Shown here: positions 62,515 to 64,000 of the stretch, piece by piece
Numbering within the stretch: the first letter of the stretch is position 1
Layout of the letters: every line of letters starts with the position of its first letter
Assembly: GCA_013127575.1 (NCBI GenBank)
Contig: CP053418.1
Span: 4,402,001-4,466,000 of the forward strand
From: Ramlibacter terrae
Lineage (GTDB): Bacteria > Pseudomonadota > Gammaproteobacteria > Burkholderiales > Burkholderiaceae_C
DNA length: 64,000 nt
Reading direction: 5' to 3'
Position numbers and translations under genes: made by a program
Notes under the pieces: model-generated
Database searches by the model: none
The model's input: the letters and a program-made list of their open reading frames with translations, nothing else
Told to the model about the DNA's origin: nothing

Positions 62515-63453
62515 CCCGGCATTTGTTGTCGCGGCTGGGCGGCATGCTGGTGGTCATGGCCATCGTGGCCGTGCTGGTGTTCATCCTCACACGCGCGGCG
62601 CCGGGCGACCCCATCGCGGTCCTGCTCGGTGACCAGGCCACGGCGGAGGACATCGCCCGGGTGCAGAAGGTCTATGGGCTGGACAAACCGCTGCCGGTGC
62701 AGTTCGGCCTGTGGCTGAAGGAGCTGGCGCACGGCAATCTCGGCGAGTCGATCTTCCTGCAACGGCCGGTGACGCAGGCCCTGTGGGAACGCGCCGAGCC
62801 GACGGCCTTGCTGTCGTTGCTGGCGATCGCCATTGCAGCGCTGATCGGCGTGCCGTGCGGCATCGCCTCGGCGGTGTACCGGGGCAAGGCGGTCGACCAG
62901 CTGTTCACCGGCTTCGCCATGCTGGGCGCGAGCGTGCCGAGCTTCTGGTTCGGCCTCGTGCTGATGCAGGTCTTCGCGGTGTCGCTCGGCTGGTTCCCGG
63001 TGTCGGGCTATGGGGCGCCGGGCGCCTCGCTGGCGGAGCGGCTGCATTGCCTCGTCCTGCCCGCGGCGGTGCTGGGCGTGCTCAATTCGGCCCTGATCGT
63101 CCGCTTCACGCGCGCGTCCATGCTCGACGTGCTGGGGGAGGATTACGTGCGCACCGCGCGCGCCAAGGGCCTGCCGGAAAGCCGGGTGATCCTCAAGCAC
63201 GCGCTGCGCAACGCGCTGGTGCCGATCGTCACCGTGATCGGCCTGACGGTGGCGCTGATGATCGGCGGCGCGGTGGTCACCGAAACCGTGTTCGGCCTGC
63301 CCGGTGTCGGCAACCTCGTGGTGAGCGCCGTGGTCCGGCGCGACTATCCGGTGATCCGGGGCGCATTGCTGGTCGTGGCCGTGATCTACGTGGTGATCAA
63401 CTTCCTGATCGACCTGCTCTACACCCCTGGTCGACCCGCGGGTGCGTTACTAG
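62511..63453 (+). CDS. ABC importer permease, DppB/OppB type
   Basis: About 314 residues from GTG at 62511, overlapping the upstream stop. Helices: GGMLVVMAIVAVLVFILTRA, ALLSLLAIAIAALIGVPCGI, WFGLVLMQVFAVSLGWFPV. The coupling region is YVRTARAKGLPESRVILKHA, followed by NALVPIVTVIGLTVALMIGG and TVFGLPGVGNLVVSAVVRRD. The break near 63427 adds a C at an expected CCTGG; the repaired end is LYTLVDPRVRY. First membrane subunit of the peptide-type importer. Confidence 0.93.
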
Positions 63454-63455
63454 CG

Positions 63456-64000
63456 ATGCAGGTTCCGCTGATCCTCCGCAAGCTGTTTCGCCGGCGAATC
63501 GTGCTGGGGGCCGCCATCATGCTGCTGCTGGTCGTCTTCATCTCATCGTTCGCCGGCTTGCTGACCGGCTTCGACCCGAACGAGACCGCGGTGCGCGAGC
63601 GCCTGTCCCAGCCCTCGGCCGCGCACCTGTTCGGCACCGACGAACTCGGCCGCGACCTGTTCGCGCGCATCGCTTTCGGTGGCCGCTATTCGCTGACCAT
63701 CGCCTTGCTCACCGCGATCGGCTCCACCGTCTTCGGCACGTTGTTCGGCCTGGTCGCGGGATTCCTGCCCCGCATGGACGCGCCCGTGATGCGGCTGGTC
63801 GATGCGATGATGTCCTTCCCCGACATCCTGCTGGCGATCGCGCTGGTCGGCATCCTGGGCCCCTCGATGCTGAACGTCGTGTTCGCGCTGGTGCTGGTCT
63901 ACACGCCGCGCGTGGCGCGGGTGGTGCGCGCTTCCACGCTGGTGGTGCGCGAACTGCTGTTCGTCGAAGCGGCGCGCGCCATCGGCATCTCCACGGCGCG
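63456..64000 (+). CDS. ABC importer permease, DppC/OppC type, cut by window edge
   Basis: Starts with ATG at 63456, two bases after the previous stop, and runs open to the window end (about 181 residues visible). N-terminal helix LGAAIMLLLVVFISSFAGLL, then the family hallmark HLFGTDELGRDLFARIAFGG, RYSLTIALLTAIGSTVFGTL, MSFPDILLAIALVGILGPSM and the start of the coupling region RVARVVRASTLVVREL. Second membrane subunit of the importer; ATPase genes are expected beyond the edge. Confidence 0.93.
   Translation, partial: MQVPLILRKLFRRRIVLGAAIMLLLVVFISSFAGLLTGFDPNETAVRERLSQPSAAHLFGTDELGRDLFARIAFGGRYSLTIALLTAIGSTVFGTLFGLVAGFLPRMDAPVMRLVDAMMSFPDILLAIALVGILGPSMLNVVFALVLVYTPRVARVVRASTLVVRELLFVEAARAIGISTA

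Overview
The window is one continuous stretch of very GC-rich (roughly 70%), densely coded DNA. Gene content and protein style point to a betaproteobacterium of the Burkholderiales, most like Comamonadaceae (Ramlibacter/Variovorax type). The pointers are a leucine-catabolism MccB, a paired cphA/cphA' cyanophycin locus, 3-hydroxybutyrate dehydrogenase, many AraC/LysR/OmpR regulators and many ATGA/GTGA-type stop-start overlaps. No rRNA, tRNA, CRISPR array, insertion sequence or prophage gene was seen.

A property of the sequence itself governs how it must be read. Most genes are broken by 1-2 base indels, yet the protein on either side of each break is well conserved. Where the family sequence tells what should stand at the break, roughly four times in five it is CCAGG or CCTGG. 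I read this as a sequencing/base-calling artefact at modified CCWGG (Dcm-type) sites and not as real pseudogenes. The genes below are therefore given as whole loci spanning the breaks, with the positions stated.

Layout: (1) 1-6.2 kb: a lipoprotein cut by the window edge, mccB divergent from an AraC regulator, small DUF3820 and DUF2243 genes, serA. (2) 6.2-12.2 kb: small genes, then a minus-strand envelope block (two tandem secreted paralogues, PepSY protein, OmpR-type regulator, sensor kinase). (3) 12.4-25.4 kb: a Ugp/sugar-type ABC importer followed by an EEP phosphodiesterase, then pbpC and a giant periplasmic alpha-2-macroglobulin. (4) 25.5-38.1 kb: a galactose/arabinose island with GH51, galM, a glycosyltransferase, glf, a GH1-RmlD fusion, galE, galK, galT and a GH2 enzyme. 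It gives a complete Leloir pathway plus UDP-galactofuranose supply. (5) 38.2-41.5 kb: cobalt-type nitrile hydratase operon and a transglutaminase/coiled-coil pair. (6) 41.6-50.9 kb: storage-polymer block with 3-hydroxybutyrate dehydrogenase, cphA, cphA', a dedicated ABC transporter, a DUF1854 protein and a Tat-signal cyanophycinase. (7) 51-58.4 kb: stress and signalling genes, including a KaiB-like protein translationally overlapped with a large hybrid histidine kinase and a LuxR-type regulator, facing a REC protein with a degenerate EAL domain. (8) 58.5-64 kb: aldo/keto reductase with divergent LysR, RidA-type deaminase, and a peptide-type ABC importer running off the right edge.

The most noteworthy items are the KaiB-kinase-regulator-EAL signalling module without KaiC, with shared candidate operators; the cyanophycin locus whose CphA' has lost its Mur-ligase P-loop; the GH1-RmlD fusion inside a galactofuranose/Leloir cluster; and the CCWGG error fingerprint, which indirectly reports DNA modification in the source organism.
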